From an uncultured Agathobacter sp. (lineage in GTDB: Bacteria > Bacillota > Clostridia > Lachnospirales > Lachnospiraceae): 64,000 nucleotides of DNA. A program made the position numbers and the translations under genes. This document shows, in pieces, positions 8,957 through 17,840 of this stretch; position 1 is the first letter of the stretch; each line of letters starts with the position of its first letter. A model generated the notes under the pieces. That model was not told where the DNA came from and searched no databases. It worked only from the letters and a program-made list of their open reading frames with translations. The DNA lies in the NCBI GenBank assembly GCA_934365945.1, contig CAKRNE010000002.1:248001-312000 (forward strand), in the 5' to 3' direction.

Positions 8957-9337
8957 ATGAAAAACATAATTAATCAATATTCATCCATTGAACAGATGAC
9001 TAATCAGTATCTGAACAGAACAAAGACGCAGAAAAATGCGGATTCAGAGGTATCCTTTGAAGAGGTGCTCAGACAGAAGCAAAAACCTCTTAAATTTTCA
9101 AAGCATGCCACGCAAAGACTCAGCCAGAGAAATATCAATCTGTCAGATGAACAGAACATACGTCTGACCAATGGCGTTACGGAGGCAGAAAAGAAGGGCG
9201 TTAATGAATCACTTGTTCTGGTTGACAATCTTGCATTTATTGTCAATGTGCCAAATAAAACGGTGGTCACTGCAATGGATCAGGAAGAAACAAATGCAAA
9301 CGTATTTACAAACATTGATGGAGCGGTAATTATGTAG
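8957..9337 (+). CDS. Small flagellar operon protein (TIGR02530-type, between flgD and flgE)
   Basis: A 126-residue soluble protein with the block F-S-K-H-A-T-Q-R-L-S-Q-R-N-I at about residues 49-62 and A-F-I-V-N-V-P-N-K-T-V-V-T-A-M-D near the C-terminus. These match the family of uncharacterised flagellar operon proteins (TIGR02530) that lie between flgD and flgE in many Firmicutes and some deltaproteobacteria. Its function is not established; a role in hook assembly is suggested by position only. A GAGGTG ribosome site precedes the ATG. Confidence 0.85.
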   Translation: MKNIINQYSSIEQMTNQYLNRTKTQKNADSEVSFEEVLRQKQKPLKFSKHATQRLSQRNINLSDEQNIRLTNGVTEAEKKGVNESLVLVDNLAFIVNVPNKTVVTAMDQEETNANVFTNIDGAVIM

Positions 9338-9359
9338 CCGGACCTTTTAAGGAGGCAAG

Positions 9360-9385
9360 AGGCTTTTGAATGACAGATAAAGCCT
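9360..9385 (+). other. Small hairpin in flgE leader
   Basis: AGGCTTT at 9360-9366 pairs with AAAGCCT at 9379-9385 across a 12-base loop in the 83-base gap before flgE. An orphan AAGGAGG at 9350-9356 precedes it but no open reading frame of useful length follows. There is no T-run, so it is not a terminator; it could affect mRNA processing or be chance. Confidence 0.35.
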
Positions 9386-9420
9386 GACCGTCCATCTGTA
9401 GTATAGGAGGACAAACAACT

Positions 9421-10857
9421 ATGATGAGATCACTTTATTCTGCTGTGTCAGGACTTAAGACACATCAGACAAGAATGGATGTTATCGGTAATAACATCGC
9501 AAATGTTAACACAGAGGCTTTTAAGTCTTCATCTGTGCGTTTTAGTGAGATAATGTACCAGACAACAGAGGGAGCAACCTTTGGAAATGCGGCATCAGGC
9601 ACCGGTGGAAAGAATGCAAAGCAGATAGGACTTGGTGTGGTATCGGGCTCAACCGCTGTTAACATTACAGGAGCAGGCTCTGCCGAGACAACAGGTAATC
9701 CATTTGATCTTAGACTTAACGACAAAAATTCTACAAACTTTTTTATAGTAAGTGATGGAGCAAACAGGTTCTTTACCCGTGCCGGAGACTTCTATGTTGA
9801 TGGTAACGGCTATCTGTGTATGAGCTCTACAGGATATACTCTGCAGGGCTGGCAGGTTGACGCCAATGGAAATGTGATGCAGGATCAGGTATCTGCGCTT
9901 AGAGTTATGTCATCTGCAACCAAGACATCAGCACCGGAGGCTACAACAAAGGCATATGTATCCGGTGTCCTTGATAAAAATGACACCCAGGCAGCAGATT
10001 CAGGCCGTGTTATAACAATTCCGTTCTTCGATGATCTGGGATACAACTATTCAGCAAAGTTCAACATTAAGAAGACAAATACTGATGGTACATATGATGT
10101 GAAGCTTACAGATATTGTTGATTCAAAGGGAAATTCATTGTTTGATCTGGACAAGGATGGTAATTTTGTTACTACTACAGGTCGGGATGGAAAAACATAT
10201 TATTCCTACAATGGAAATCCTATTGACGTACAGTCTATATTTACAGACGCATCGCTCAAATTTGACCAGAGTGAAGGAACATTTACATCCATTTCCAGTG
10301 CAACCTCAGCTGCGGCTGATACTATTAAGCTTAATCTGTCAGTGCTTAACACACAGAGTGCTTCCAAGAATGGAAGTAAATTCAGCGATATAGACGTGGA
10401 TTTCAGTAAATCAATGAACTATAACAATAACGGAACATCTACCATCGGAGGCATGAACGGAGATATAAAGGATGGTTCCGGAAAAGGAAAAGCTCTTGGA
10501 GCTTTAACTGGTATTTCAGTAAATGATGACGGAAAAATCTATGGTTCATATGATAACGGTAATACAGTTTTACTTTGCCAGATTTCGGTAGCACAGTTTG
10601 CGAACGCATCAGGTCTTGAAAAAGTAGGAGATAACTGTTATCAGACAACATTAAACTCCGGTGATTTCGATGGAATCGGTGTGGAAATCTCTGGAGACGG
10701 AAGCTCAATTGCTTCAGGACAGCTTGAGATGTCAAACGTGGATTTGTCGTCACAGTTTACAGATATGATAGTAACACAGCGTGGTTTCCAGGCAAACTCA
10801 AGAGTTATCACAACATCCGATACACTGCTTGAGGAGCTTATTAATCTTAAGAGATAG
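9421..10857 (+). CDS. flgE: Flagellar hook protein FlgE
   Basis: FlgE polymerises into the hook. The N-terminus has the rod/hook family motif M-R-S-L-Y-S-A-V-S-G-L-K and then N-N-I-A-N-V-N-T near residue 25; the C-terminus has S-N-V-D-L-S-S-Q-F-T-D-M-I and Q-R-G-F-Q-A-N-S-R near 440-465, the conserved coiled-coil-forming ends. The 478-residue length leaves a variable surface domain in the middle. AGGAGG at 9405-9410 precedes tandem ATG codons at 9421 and 9424; the first is better spaced. A terminator follows. Confidence 0.97.
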   Translation: MMRSLYSAVSGLKTHQTRMDVIGNNIANVNTEAFKSSSVRFSEIMYQTTEGATFGNAASGTGGKNAKQIGLGVVSGSTAVNITGAGSAETTGNPFDLRLNDKNSTNFFIVSDGANRFFTRAGDFYVDGNGYLCMSSTGYTLQGWQVDANGNVMQDQVSALRVMSSATKTSAPEATTKAYVSGVLDKNDTQAADSGRVITIPFFDDLGYNYSAKFNIKKTNTDGTYDVKLTDIVDSKGNSLFDLDKDGNFVTTTGRDGKTYYSYNGNPIDVQSIFTDASLKFDQSEGTFTSISSATSAAADTIKLNLSVLNTQSASKNGSKFSDIDVDFSKSMNYNNNGTSTIGGMNGDIKDGSGKGKALGALTGISVNDDGKIYGSYDNGNTVLLCQISVAQFANASGLEKVGDNCYQTTLNSGDFDGIGVEISGDGSSIASGQLEMSNVDLSSQFTDMIVTQRGFQANSRVITTSDTLLEELINLKR

Positions 10858-10873
10858 TAATTTTTGACAGGAT

Positions 10874-10917
10874 TTGGGGGACGATATAAGTCGTTCCCCA
10901 ATATTTTGTATTTTTTA
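10874..10917 (+). terminator. Rho-independent terminator after flgE
   Basis: TTGGGGGACGA at 10874-10884 pairs with TCGTTCCCCAA at 10891-10901 (11 pairs, one G-U) around the loop TATAAG, followed by a T-rich tail (atattttgtatttttt). It separates the first part of the fla operon from motA. Confidence 0.85.
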
Positions 10918-10938
10918 TAGAAAATGTCAAATTATACA

Positions 10939-10967
10939 TAGACATTTCTCTCAAAATTTAGTAAAAT
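10939..10967 (+). promoter_or_regulatory. Sigma-A-type promoter for motA and downstream genes
   Basis: TAGACA (10939-10944), a 17-base spacer, and TAAAAT (10962-10967) lie 53 bases before the motA start and just after the flgE terminator. The -35 region overlaps a 7-base inverted repeat, AAATGTC (10922-10928) and GACATTT (10941-10947), a possible operator. Prediction only. Confidence 0.6.
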
Positions 10968-11019
10968 CAATAAGAAGGTCCTTTTGACCAATAAATTAAA
11001 ACAGGGAAGGTGTATATAA

Positions 11020-11811
11020 GTGGATATAGCATCTCTTTTAGGAGTAATACTTGGTATCGGAATGGTATTATTTGGTATCATTCAGAATGGTGGAGTCGGA
11101 GCATTGATAAATTTCCTTGATGCACCGTCTGCAGTCATTACAATCGGTGGTTCGTTAAGTGCGGTTTTGTGCTCGAACAAGCTGTCAGGTTTTATTGCGG
11201 GACTTAAATCTATCGCGCTTCCGTTCAAGGAGAAGACGGTGGATCCGGGTGAGACCATCAATAAAATAATTGAATTATCAAATGTCAGTCGTAAAGAGGG
11301 ACTTTTAGCGCTGGAGGAAGCCGCAAACAGCATAGAGGATGAGTTCCTTAAAAAGGGAATCATGCTTGTTGTTGATGGTACGGATGCAGAGCTTGTCCGT
11401 GGAATACTTGAGACAGACATGATAAGCATGGAGGATAGACATAAGAAAACTATCACATTCTGGGAGTTCTGGGGCGAGCAGGGGCCTGCCTGGGGTATGA
11501 TCGGTACTCTTATAGGACTTATTAACATGTTAAAGAACCTCGAGGATTCTTCAACCATCGGTCCTAACATGGCAGTTGCGCTTGTTACCACATTTTATGG
11601 TTCACTTATTGCCAACTGGCTTTGCGCACCTTTTGCCAATAAATTAAAAGCAAATAATGAGATTGAGGTTACCATCAAGACAATTGTTATAGAGGGTTTG
11701 CTTTCTATACAGGCTGGTGAGAACCCGCGTGTGATTGAGGAAAAGCTTAAATCATTCCTGTCACCTGATAAGAGAGAGGCTCTTTCAACTGATGGCGGAG
11801 GTGAGGAATAG
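11020..11811 (+). CDS. motA: Flagellar stator protein MotA
   Basis: MotA forms the pentameric part of the proton- or sodium-driven stator with MotB. The 263 residues show four membrane helices (about 3-22, 33-50, 150-172, 182-205) and the cytoplasmic loop with charged residues that contact FliG. The motif W-G-M-I-G-T-L-I-G-L-I near 157-168 is typical of MotA/TolQ/ExbB. Start is GTG at 11020 behind AGGGAAGG. It overlaps motB by one base (TAGTG). Confidence 0.97.
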   Translation: MDIASLLGVILGIGMVLFGIIQNGGVGALINFLDAPSAVITIGGSLSAVLCSNKLSGFIAGLKSIALPFKEKTVDPGETINKIIELSNVSRKEGLLALEEAANSIEDEFLKKGIMLVVDGTDAELVRGILETDMISMEDRHKKTITFWEFWGEQGPAWGMIGTLIGLINMLKNLEDSSTIGPNMAVALVTTFYGSLIANWLCAPFANKLKANNEIEVTIKTIVIEGLLSIQAGENPRVIEEKLKSFLSPDKREALSTDGGGEE

Positions 11812-12635
11812 TGGCTAAGAAAAGACCAGAGGATCCACCGAAGGGTGCACCGGCGTGGCAATCCACGTTTTCTGATCTGATGAACCTGTTACTCTGCTTT
11901 TTCGTGCTTTTGTTTTCTATGTCAACTGTAGATGCGGAAAAGTTCCAGCTCGTCATAGCATCATTATCCAGCAGTATAAGTATTTTGCCGGCAGGAGGCA
12001 CATCGATAGGAGATGGAAAGCTTATTGGTGCCGGAGTCAGTCAGCTTGAGTTCTTGGACAAGTATTACAATGACCTGGCCAATTCAAAGTCACACACTGA
12101 GAGTACTACTGAGGGTGAGGATAAAAATGCCGAGGAACAGTACGAACAGATGGGATTGTCAGAATCGGAAAAGATGTCTGAGCAGATAGAGAAGCAGCTT
12201 GAAAACACCAGTCTTGAGGATGCGGTGGACGTAGATTTTAATGCTGAATATGTGCAGCTTAGTCTTAACGGAGCATTGCTTTTTGAATCCGGAAAGGCTG
12301 AGATTATGCAGGAAGCATATCCTGTTGTAAATAAAATCTCGACAATTTTGTCCACATATCAGAATAATCTGATTGAGGTTGAGGGACATACGGACAATGT
12401 GCCGGTTTCTTCAAGGTCAAGGTTTGAGAGTAATGATGTACTTTCGATGTATCGTGCGCTCAGTGTGGCTGATTACATCAGATCCAACACGAATCTGGAT
12501 CCGTCTCATATCAAATCGTCCGGCAGAGGTGATTATGATCCGGTAGCGGATAATGCAACAGCGGACGGACGCGCGAGAAACAGGCGTGTAGAGATAAAAG
12601 TATATAATTCGTACAATTCGGATTTGAATAATTAA
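11811..12635 (+). CDS. motB: Flagellar stator protein MotB
   Basis: MotB anchors the stator to peptidoglycan and carries the ion-binding Asp. In this 274-residue protein the Asp is D22 in S-T-F-S-D-L-M-N-L-L at the start of the only membrane helix (about 20-40). An acidic plug/linker region follows (about 80-130), then an OmpA-type peptidoglycan-binding domain with V-E-G-H-T-D-N-V-P near residue 188 and R-A-R-N-R-R-V-E near 255. Start is GTG overlapping the motA stop. Confidence 0.97.
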   Translation: MAKKRPEDPPKGAPAWQSTFSDLMNLLLCFFVLLFSMSTVDAEKFQLVIASLSSSISILPAGGTSIGDGKLIGAGVSQLEFLDKYYNDLANSKSHTESTTEGEDKNAEEQYEQMGLSESEKMSEQIEKQLENTSLEDAVDVDFNAEYVQLSLNGALLFESGKAEIMQEAYPVVNKISTILSTYQNNLIEVEGHTDNVPVSSRSRFESNDVLSMYRALSVADYIRSNTNLDPSHIKSSGRGDYDPVADNATADGRARNRRVEIKVYNSYNSDLNN

Positions 12636-12658
12636 TTTAATTTTGGGAAGGAAAAGAT

Positions 12659-13180
12659 ATGAAAAAAAATTTGATTTCAGTTCTTATTCTTGCACTTGTA
12701 TTTGCGAATCTTGTGCTCACAGCATTGCTTATTTTCACAATATTACCTGAGACGAAAAAAGCAAATAATCTTATAGATCAGGTATGTCAGGCTATTTCGC
12801 TCGATTTAAAGAGCGGAGCGGCAACATCAGCGTCACAGCTTCCTCAGGAGCAGATTGCAGATTATGCTTTAAATGCGGATGGAGAGAACCTCACATTCAG
12901 CTTTGCACCTTCTGAGGATAACAGCATGCATATACTTGTTTGCGGTATATCACTTTCTTTAAACAAGGAGAGCGACGGCTATAAGCAGTACAAAGAGGAT
13001 CTTTCATCAAAAAAGAATGTTATCCTTAAGGAAATTACAGATGTTATCGGTGAATACAGCATGGAGCAGTATAATGCAGATAAGAGTGCAATTCATGATA
13101 AAATCTTGAAAAAGCTTCAAAAAGATTTTGGGGCAGATTATATTGTCGATGTCAATATTGTATCTTCACTTACACAATAA
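12659..13180 (+). CDS. fliL: FliL-like basal body-associated protein
   Basis: A 173-residue single-pass membrane protein: a short basic N-terminus, a membrane helix at about residues 5-28, then an extracytoplasmic domain ending with I-V-D-V-N-I-V-S-S-L. FliL rings surround the stator and modulate its activity. Primary sequence is weakly conserved, so the call depends on the motB-fliL-fliM order and the topology. GGGAAGG precedes the ATG. Confidence 0.85.
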   Translation: MKKNLISVLILALVFANLVLTALLIFTILPETKKANNLIDQVCQAISLDLKSGAATSASQLPQEQIADYALNADGENLTFSFAPSEDNSMHILVCGISLSLNKESDGYKQYKEDLSSKKNVILKEITDVIGEYSMEQYNADKSAIHDKILKKLQKDFGADYIVDVNIVSSLTQ

Positions 13181-13260
13181 ATTGGCAGATTATGTATAAA
13201 TATGGCTGTTCAAATTACAGCAGTCATATCATTATTATAAACACAGGTGGTGATTAACAG

Positions 13261-14238
13261 ATGGGTGATGTCTTATCCCAGAGCGAAATAGACAACCTGC
13301 TCAACGCTTTAAGCAGTGGTGAGCTGGATGTAGATGAAATAAAAGAAAATAATGAACAGCAGGTTAAAGACTATGATTTCGCCCGCCCATCCAAATTTTC
13401 CAAGGAACATTTAAGGACACTGGAAATAATATTCGAACATTATGGAAGACTGCTTACTACTAATCTTCCTGTTTATTTGAGAAAATCCGTACAGGTAGAG
13501 GTGATGAATTCGGAGGCGGTTACATATTCTGAGTTTTCCAATGCATTGTCAAATCCGGTATTGCTTGGAATTGTCAATTTTGCCCCGTTAACGGGTAATA
13601 TCATTGTTGAGATGGCGGCAGGCCTTGGATATGCCATTGTTGACAGAATGCTTGGCGGAAGAGGAGACAGTCTGGAAAAGACCAGGGACTTCTCAGAAAT
13701 AGAGCTTTTGATCATAGAGAGGATTCTTGTTATATGTATCAATCTGCTCATTGAACCGTGGGAGAATGTGGTTGATATAAAGCCGCATCTTGAAAGAATT
13801 GAGACCAATTCACAGTATGCACAGATTATTTCACCGAGTGAGATGATTGCAATTGTTACAATGAATATAAAGATTGGTGATGTTGAGGGACTTATGAATG
13901 TATGTCTCCCATACATTACGCTTGAGCCTGTTATTGAAAAGTTAAATACCAGATACTGGTATTCAAACATACAGAATCAGGATGATTCCAACTATAGACA
14001 TGCGATAGAGAGCCTTATCCATAAAGCGCAGATTCCGGTAAGGACTGTGCTCGGTAAGAGTGTTATATCAGTTAAGGATTTCTCGTCTCTTGTTGCGGGA
14101 GATGTTATAAGACTGGACAGAAATGTAGATGATGAGTTGGATATCTATGTTGGTAATATCAAAAAATTCACTGCACTACCGGGATCTGCCGGAGACAAAT
14201 ATGCAGTAAGGATAACATCGGTAGTCAGAGAGGAGTAA
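13261..14238 (+). CDS. fliM: Flagellar motor switch protein FliM
   Basis: FliM is the C-ring protein that binds phosphorylated CheY. The N-terminal CheY-binding peptide is V-L-S-Q-S-E-I-D-N-L-L-N-A-L (residues 4-17). The middle CheC-like domain and the C-terminal SpoA/FliN-like domain (from about 240, with P-V-R-T-V-L-G-K) are in order; 325 residues is usual. AGGTGG precedes the ATG at 13261. fliY follows after 6 bases. Confidence 0.98.
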   Translation: MGDVLSQSEIDNLLNALSSGELDVDEIKENNEQQVKDYDFARPSKFSKEHLRTLEIIFEHYGRLLTTNLPVYLRKSVQVEVMNSEAVTYSEFSNALSNPVLLGIVNFAPLTGNIIVEMAAGLGYAIVDRMLGGRGDSLEKTRDFSEIELLIIERILVICINLLIEPWENVVDIKPHLERIETNSQYAQIISPSEMIAIVTMNIKIGDVEGLMNVCLPYITLEPVIEKLNTRYWYSNIQNQDDSNYRHAIESLIHKAQIPVRTVLGKSVISVKDFSSLVAGDVIRLDRNVDDELDIYVGNIKKFTALPGSAGDKYAVRITSVVREE

Positions 14239-14244
14239 TAAATC

Positions 14245-15459
14245 ATGGATGGAGTTTTATCGCAGGAAGAAATTAATGCATTATTAAATAACGACAGTGC
14301 TTCCGGTTCTGGCGATGAATTATTGACAGATGCTGAAAAGGATGCCATAGGCGAGATTGCCAATATCAGTATGGGAACAGCGGCAACAACCTTGTTTTCC
14401 CTTGTAAACAGAAGAGTTGAAATCTCTACACCTGTAGTTTCATTTTCGAACTGGGATGATATTGTAAATGATTACGAAAGACCATGTGTATTCATTAAAA
14501 TCGGATATACACAGGGACTTAACGGAAGCAATATTCTTGTCCTTAAGGAAAAGGATGTAATGGTGATCACTGATCTTATGATGGGAGGAGACGGTACCAA
14601 TATAAGCGGTGAGATAGGAGAGCTTCATCTGAGCGCAATCAGTGAGGCTATGAACCAGATGATGGGATCTTCTGCTACATCTTTATCTTCAATGCTCAAT
14701 CGTACAATAGACATCAGCCCGCCTGTTGCAGAAGTTGTAGATTTGAAAAATACATTGGATGAGGGTGAGATTGACAACTTCCTCGCAAATGAATTTGTTA
14801 AAATTTCATTTAGAATGGAAATTGGCGACCTTGTGGACAGTGAGATAATGCAGCTGTACCCACCTGATTTTGTCAAGGATATGTGTAAGGGTGTTACTGA
14901 AAATATGGAGCTTGACTCGCAGAATGTCAAAGAGGAGACACCTGCTGCAAATACTGCAGCTACAGCTACAGCACCACAGCAGTCTGCTGACAATAATATG
15001 AACAATCAAAATGCAATGAATCAAAATGCAATGAATCAGAATATGATGAATCAAAACATGTCAAATCCAAATATGATGAATCAAAATATGATGAATCAAA
15101 ACATGATGAATCAAAACATGATGGGACAAAATAATATGGGACAGTCAGTAAATGTGCAGCCTGCACAGTTTACACCGTTTGGTGCGATGCCTAATCCGGC
15201 ATATCAGCCGGAAAATATTGATTTGATTATGGATGTACCTCTTGAGGTGACAGTAGAGCTTGGACGTACCAAAAAGTCTATTTCTGAAATCCTTGATTTT
15301 GGACCGGGAAAGATTATCGAGCTCAATAAGCTTGCGGGAGAACCGGTTGATGTATTGGTCAATGGCAAGTATGTCGCAAAGGGCGAGGTCGTTGTCATTG
15401 AAGAAAGCTTTGGTGTAAGAATTACAGAGATAATCAATGCCGCAAAAGCTATTAATTAA
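14245..15459 (+). CDS. fliY: Flagellar motor switch phosphatase FliY
   Basis: FliY replaces FliN in many Firmicutes and dephosphorylates CheY-P at the switch. The 404 residues contain a FliM-like CheY-binding peptide (V-L-S-Q-E-E-I-N-A-L-L, 4-14), a CheC-like domain with both phosphatase motifs intact (E37-x-x-N40 and E134-x-x-N137), a Met/Asn/Gln repeat linker at about 253-297, and a C-terminal FliN domain at about 325-402 (D-V-P-L-E-V-T-V-E-L-G). In Bacillus a cheY gene follows; here fliO follows directly. Confidence 0.97.
   Translation: MDGVLSQEEINALLNNDSASGSGDELLTDAEKDAIGEIANISMGTAATTLFSLVNRRVEISTPVVSFSNWDDIVNDYERPCVFIKIGYTQGLNGSNILVLKEKDVMVITDLMMGGDGTNISGEIGELHLSAISEAMNQMMGSSATSLSSMLNRTIDISPPVAEVVDLKNTLDEGEIDNFLANEFVKISFRMEIGDLVDSEIMQLYPPDFVKDMCKGVTENMELDSQNVKEETPAANTAATATAPQQSADNNMNNQNAMNQNAMNQNMMNQNMSNPNMMNQNMMNQNMMNQNMMGQNNMGQSVNVQPAQFTPFGAMPNPAYQPENIDLIMDVPLEVTVELGRTKKSISEILDFGPGKIIELNKLAGEPVDVLVNGKYVAKGEVVVIEESFGVRITEIINAAKAIN
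15001..15135 (+). repeat. 15-base tandem repeats coding Met-Asn-Gln linker of FliY
   Basis: About eight imperfect copies of a 15-base unit (atgaatcaaaatatg and variants) encode M-N-Q-N-M repeats between the phosphatase and FliN domains. The unit length keeps frame, so copy-number change would only alter linker length. This is seen directly; any effect on motor switching is inference. Confidence 0.9.
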
Positions 15460-15488
15460 TTTGCGTAATTAGTATAGGAAGTTAAAAA

Positions 15489-15875
15489 ATGATATTGATT
15501 TTATCATCTTTAGACAGTTTTGTTCAGCTTATAACAGTTCTGGTTATTTTTGTCTTTGTCCTGATAATTACATATTTTACAACAAGATGGATGGCCGGTA
15601 TCCAGAAAGGGCGGAGCTTTAACAAAAATCTCCGCATCATCGAAACTATAAGCGTTGGAAATAATAAAATGGTCAGCATAGTTCAGGCCGGTGAAAAATA
15701 CCTTGTTGTATCTATAGGAAAGGACGAGGTTCATTATCTGACTGAGCTTAAACAGGAAGAACTTAGGGATTTATCTTTTATGAATCCTGACAGTCAAAAT
15801 GATAAGCAGGATCCTTTTGCTGAGATATTTGGCAGATTAAAGGAAAAATACGATAACAGGAGCAAACATGAATAG
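15489..15875 (+). CDS. fliO: Flagellar biosynthesis protein FliO
   Basis: A 128-residue protein with one N-terminal membrane helix (about 10-32), followed by a short cytoplasmic domain with I-E-T-I-S-V-G-N-N-K-M-V-S-I-V-Q-A-G-E-K-Y-L-V, the conserved FliO/FliZ core. FliO assists FliP ring assembly in the export gate. Overlaps fliP by 8 bases. Confidence 0.92.
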   Translation: MILILSSLDSFVQLITVLVIFVFVLIITYFTTRWMAGIQKGRSFNKNLRIIETISVGNNKMVSIVQAGEKYLVVSIGKDEVHYLTELKQEELRDLSFMNPDSQNDKQDPFAEIFGRLKEKYDNRSKHE

Positions 15876-16764
15876 ATTCATGAAGAAATTTAAGGCAGTA
15901 TATTGCAAGGCTTCATTTGTTTTTGCAGTTGCTGTTCTCATAGTTACATTTTCATTATGTATATTTAATCCGGCGAGTGTTGAAGCAAGCCAGACTACAT
16001 CCGGAAGTGACATATCCACTGATGATATCACAAAAGATTTGGAAGATGTTACAAGCATGGATGCAGGAGACAAGGATCTTGCCAATGCCACATCAGATAA
16101 GACGGATGGACTTAATATATATTACAATAATGAGTCAGGTTCGTTATCTACACCTATCCGCATGTTTTTGGTACTCACCGTACTTTCTCTTGCGCCTTCC
16201 ATTCTCATAATGCTCACATCGTTTACCAGGATTATAATTGTCCTGCATTTTGTCAGAACAGCCATTGGAACACAGACTGCACCGCCTAACCAGGTGCTTG
16301 TCGGTCTGGCACTGTTTTTGACACTTTTTATTATGTGGCCAACCTTTTCTGCTATCAATGAAAAGGCAATTAAGCCCTTAGATGAGGGAAAGATTACCCA
16401 GCAGGAGGCTTTTAAAGAAGCAGAGGAACCTTTTAGAGAGTTTATGTACGGACAGACACAGACCAAGGATATTAAGCTGTTTGTAGATATATCAGGTAAG
16501 GAATATGATGATTACAAGGATGTTCCGTTTACTACACTTGTTCCGGCTTTTATATTAAGCGAGCTTAGATATGCCTTTATATTGGGCTTTTTAATATATA
16601 TTCCATTTATTGTTATTGATATGGTGGTTTCATCTGTGCTCATGTCAATGGGTATGATGATGCTTCCGCCGACGACCATCTCGATGCCGTTTAAGGTACT
16701 TCTTTTTATTCTGGCAGATGGATGGGATTTGATTATCGGTAATCTTGTCAAGACGTTTTACTAG
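15868..16764 (+). CDS. fliP: Flagellar export gate protein FliP
   Basis: FliP forms the core of the export gate with FliQ and FliR. The 298 residues begin with a cleavable-looking signal peptide (about 1-33, ending near S-V-E-A-S), then a polar stretch and the FliP domain with R-M-F-L-V-L-T-V-L-S-L-A-P, M-L-T-S-F-T-R-I-I-I-V-L and M-G-M-M-M-L-P-P-T signatures and four membrane helices. The order fliO-P-Q-R-flhB-flhA is the standard one. Confidence 0.98.
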   Translation: MNRFMKKFKAVYCKASFVFAVAVLIVTFSLCIFNPASVEASQTTSGSDISTDDITKDLEDVTSMDAGDKDLANATSDKTDGLNIYYNNESGSLSTPIRMFLVLTVLSLAPSILIMLTSFTRIIIVLHFVRTAIGTQTAPPNQVLVGLALFLTLFIMWPTFSAINEKAIKPLDEGKITQQEAFKEAEEPFREFMYGQTQTKDIKLFVDISGKEYDDYKDVPFTTLVPAFILSELRYAFILGFLIYIPFIVIDMVVSSVLMSMGMMMLPPTTISMPFKVLLFILADGWDLIIGNLVKTFY

Positions 16765-16775
16765 GAGGTGGACTT

Positions 16776-17054
16776 ATGATTACCCAGGAAGCGGTTTTGG
16801 ATATAGCAAAGGAAGCTATATATAATATTATTATCACATCAGCTCCGCTTTTGCTTGTTTCATTAATTGTTGGTTTGATAGTCAGTATTTTTCAGACAGT
16901 TACATCAATTCAGGAGCAGACACTTACATTTGTTCCCAAAATGCTGGCGATTTTTATTGCGTTGATGCTTTGCGGAGCATGGATGCTTGATAATATGTCG
17001 GGTTTTATGACTGATTTATGGTCAAAATTCAGTTATTATCTGAGCATGGGATAA
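16776..17054 (+). CDS. fliQ: Flagellar export gate protein FliQ
   Basis: A 92-residue protein with two membrane helices (about 18-40 and 50-72) and the FliQ signature Q-T-V-T-S-I-Q-E-Q-T-L-T-F-V-P-K between them. FliQ packs around the FliP-FliR complex. TAGGAGGTGG is a strong ribosome site before the ATG. Confidence 0.97.
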   Translation: MITQEAVLDIAKEAIYNIIITSAPLLLVSLIVGLIVSIFQTVTSIQEQTLTFVPKMLAIFIALMLCGAWMLDNMSGFMTDLWSKFSYYLSMG

Positions 17055-17060
17055 AGAGAT

Positions 17061-17840
17061 ATGGTTAGTTATTCATTTTCGGTTACTAATTTTGAATATT
17101 TTTTACTTATTTTGGTGCGTATAGCTTCTTTTGTATATATAGCCCCTTTTTTTGGGGATAATGCTGTACCCAGCCGGCTAAAGGTTGGATTATCGGCGAT
17201 TACAGCAGTGTTTATGTACAATATCATAGAAAGACCAGAGCTTTCCTATGTCAGTGCGGTAGGTTACGCGGTGCTGGTTGTCAAAGAAGGAATTACAGGT
17301 CTGCTGATTGGTTTTGCGGCAAATATTTGTAATTCCATTGTTATTTTTGCCGGAAATATTATTGATATGGATATCGGCCTGTCGATGGCTACAGAGTTTA
17401 ATCCTTCAATGAATTCAGAGACAACCGTTACCGGCAATTTCTATTATTATGTCATTCTTGCACTGCTTCTGGTGTCTGATATGCATAATTACCTGCTTAG
17501 AGCAGTGTGTGACTCTTTTTCGGTTGTACCGCTTGGAGGAGCACAGTTTAATTTTGAGCATCTGATGTCTTCCATGACAAAATATATTGGCGATTTATTT
17601 ATTATTGGATTTAGAATTTTTTTGCCTTTTTTTGCGTGCATAATGATTTTTAACTGTATACTTGGTATAATGGCTAAGGTTGCACCACAGATGAATATGT
17701 TTTCTGTTGGTATCCAGATAAAGATTCTTGTCGGATTTGTTGTCTTGTTTCTGACAATATATCTTGTTCCAAGTATTGCCAACTTTATAATTACCGAGAT
17801 AAAAACAATGGTGGTATCAATAATTGAAGGAATGTACTGA
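17061..17840 (+). CDS. fliR: Flagellar export gate protein FliR
   Basis: A 259-residue, six-helix membrane protein with the FliR start pattern (L-V-R-I-A-S-F-V-Y-I-A-P-F-F-G) and P-S-R-L-K-V-G-L-S-A near residue 36. FliR completes the FliP-FliQ-FliR gate. Its 3' end overlaps the flhB start by 17 bases; in some Clostridia fliR and flhB are fused, but here they are separate frames. Confidence 0.96.
   Translation: MVSYSFSVTNFEYFLLILVRIASFVYIAPFFGDNAVPSRLKVGLSAITAVFMYNIIERPELSYVSAVGYAVLVVKEGITGLLIGFAANICNSIVIFAGNIIDMDIGLSMATEFNPSMNSETTVTGNFYYYVILALLLVSDMHNYLLRAVCDSFSVVPLGGAQFNFEHLMSSMTKYIGDLFIIGFRIFLPFFACIMIFNCILGIMAKVAPQMNMFSVGIQIKILVGFVVLFLTIYLVPSIANFIITEIKTMVVSIIEGMY

Noticed and set aside
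13181-13260. Hairpin or promoter before fliM
   Set aside because: Only a short bulged stem (about five pairs) and a poor -35/-10 match with an 18-base spacer are visible, not enough to call.
15001-15135. Possible CRISPR-like or mobile repeat
   Set aside because: The repeats are contiguous, in frame and code for the FliY linker; there are no spacers.
17824-17840. fliR-flhB fusion
   Set aside because: The fliR stop codon is intact and flhB lies in a different frame, overlapping by 17 bases.
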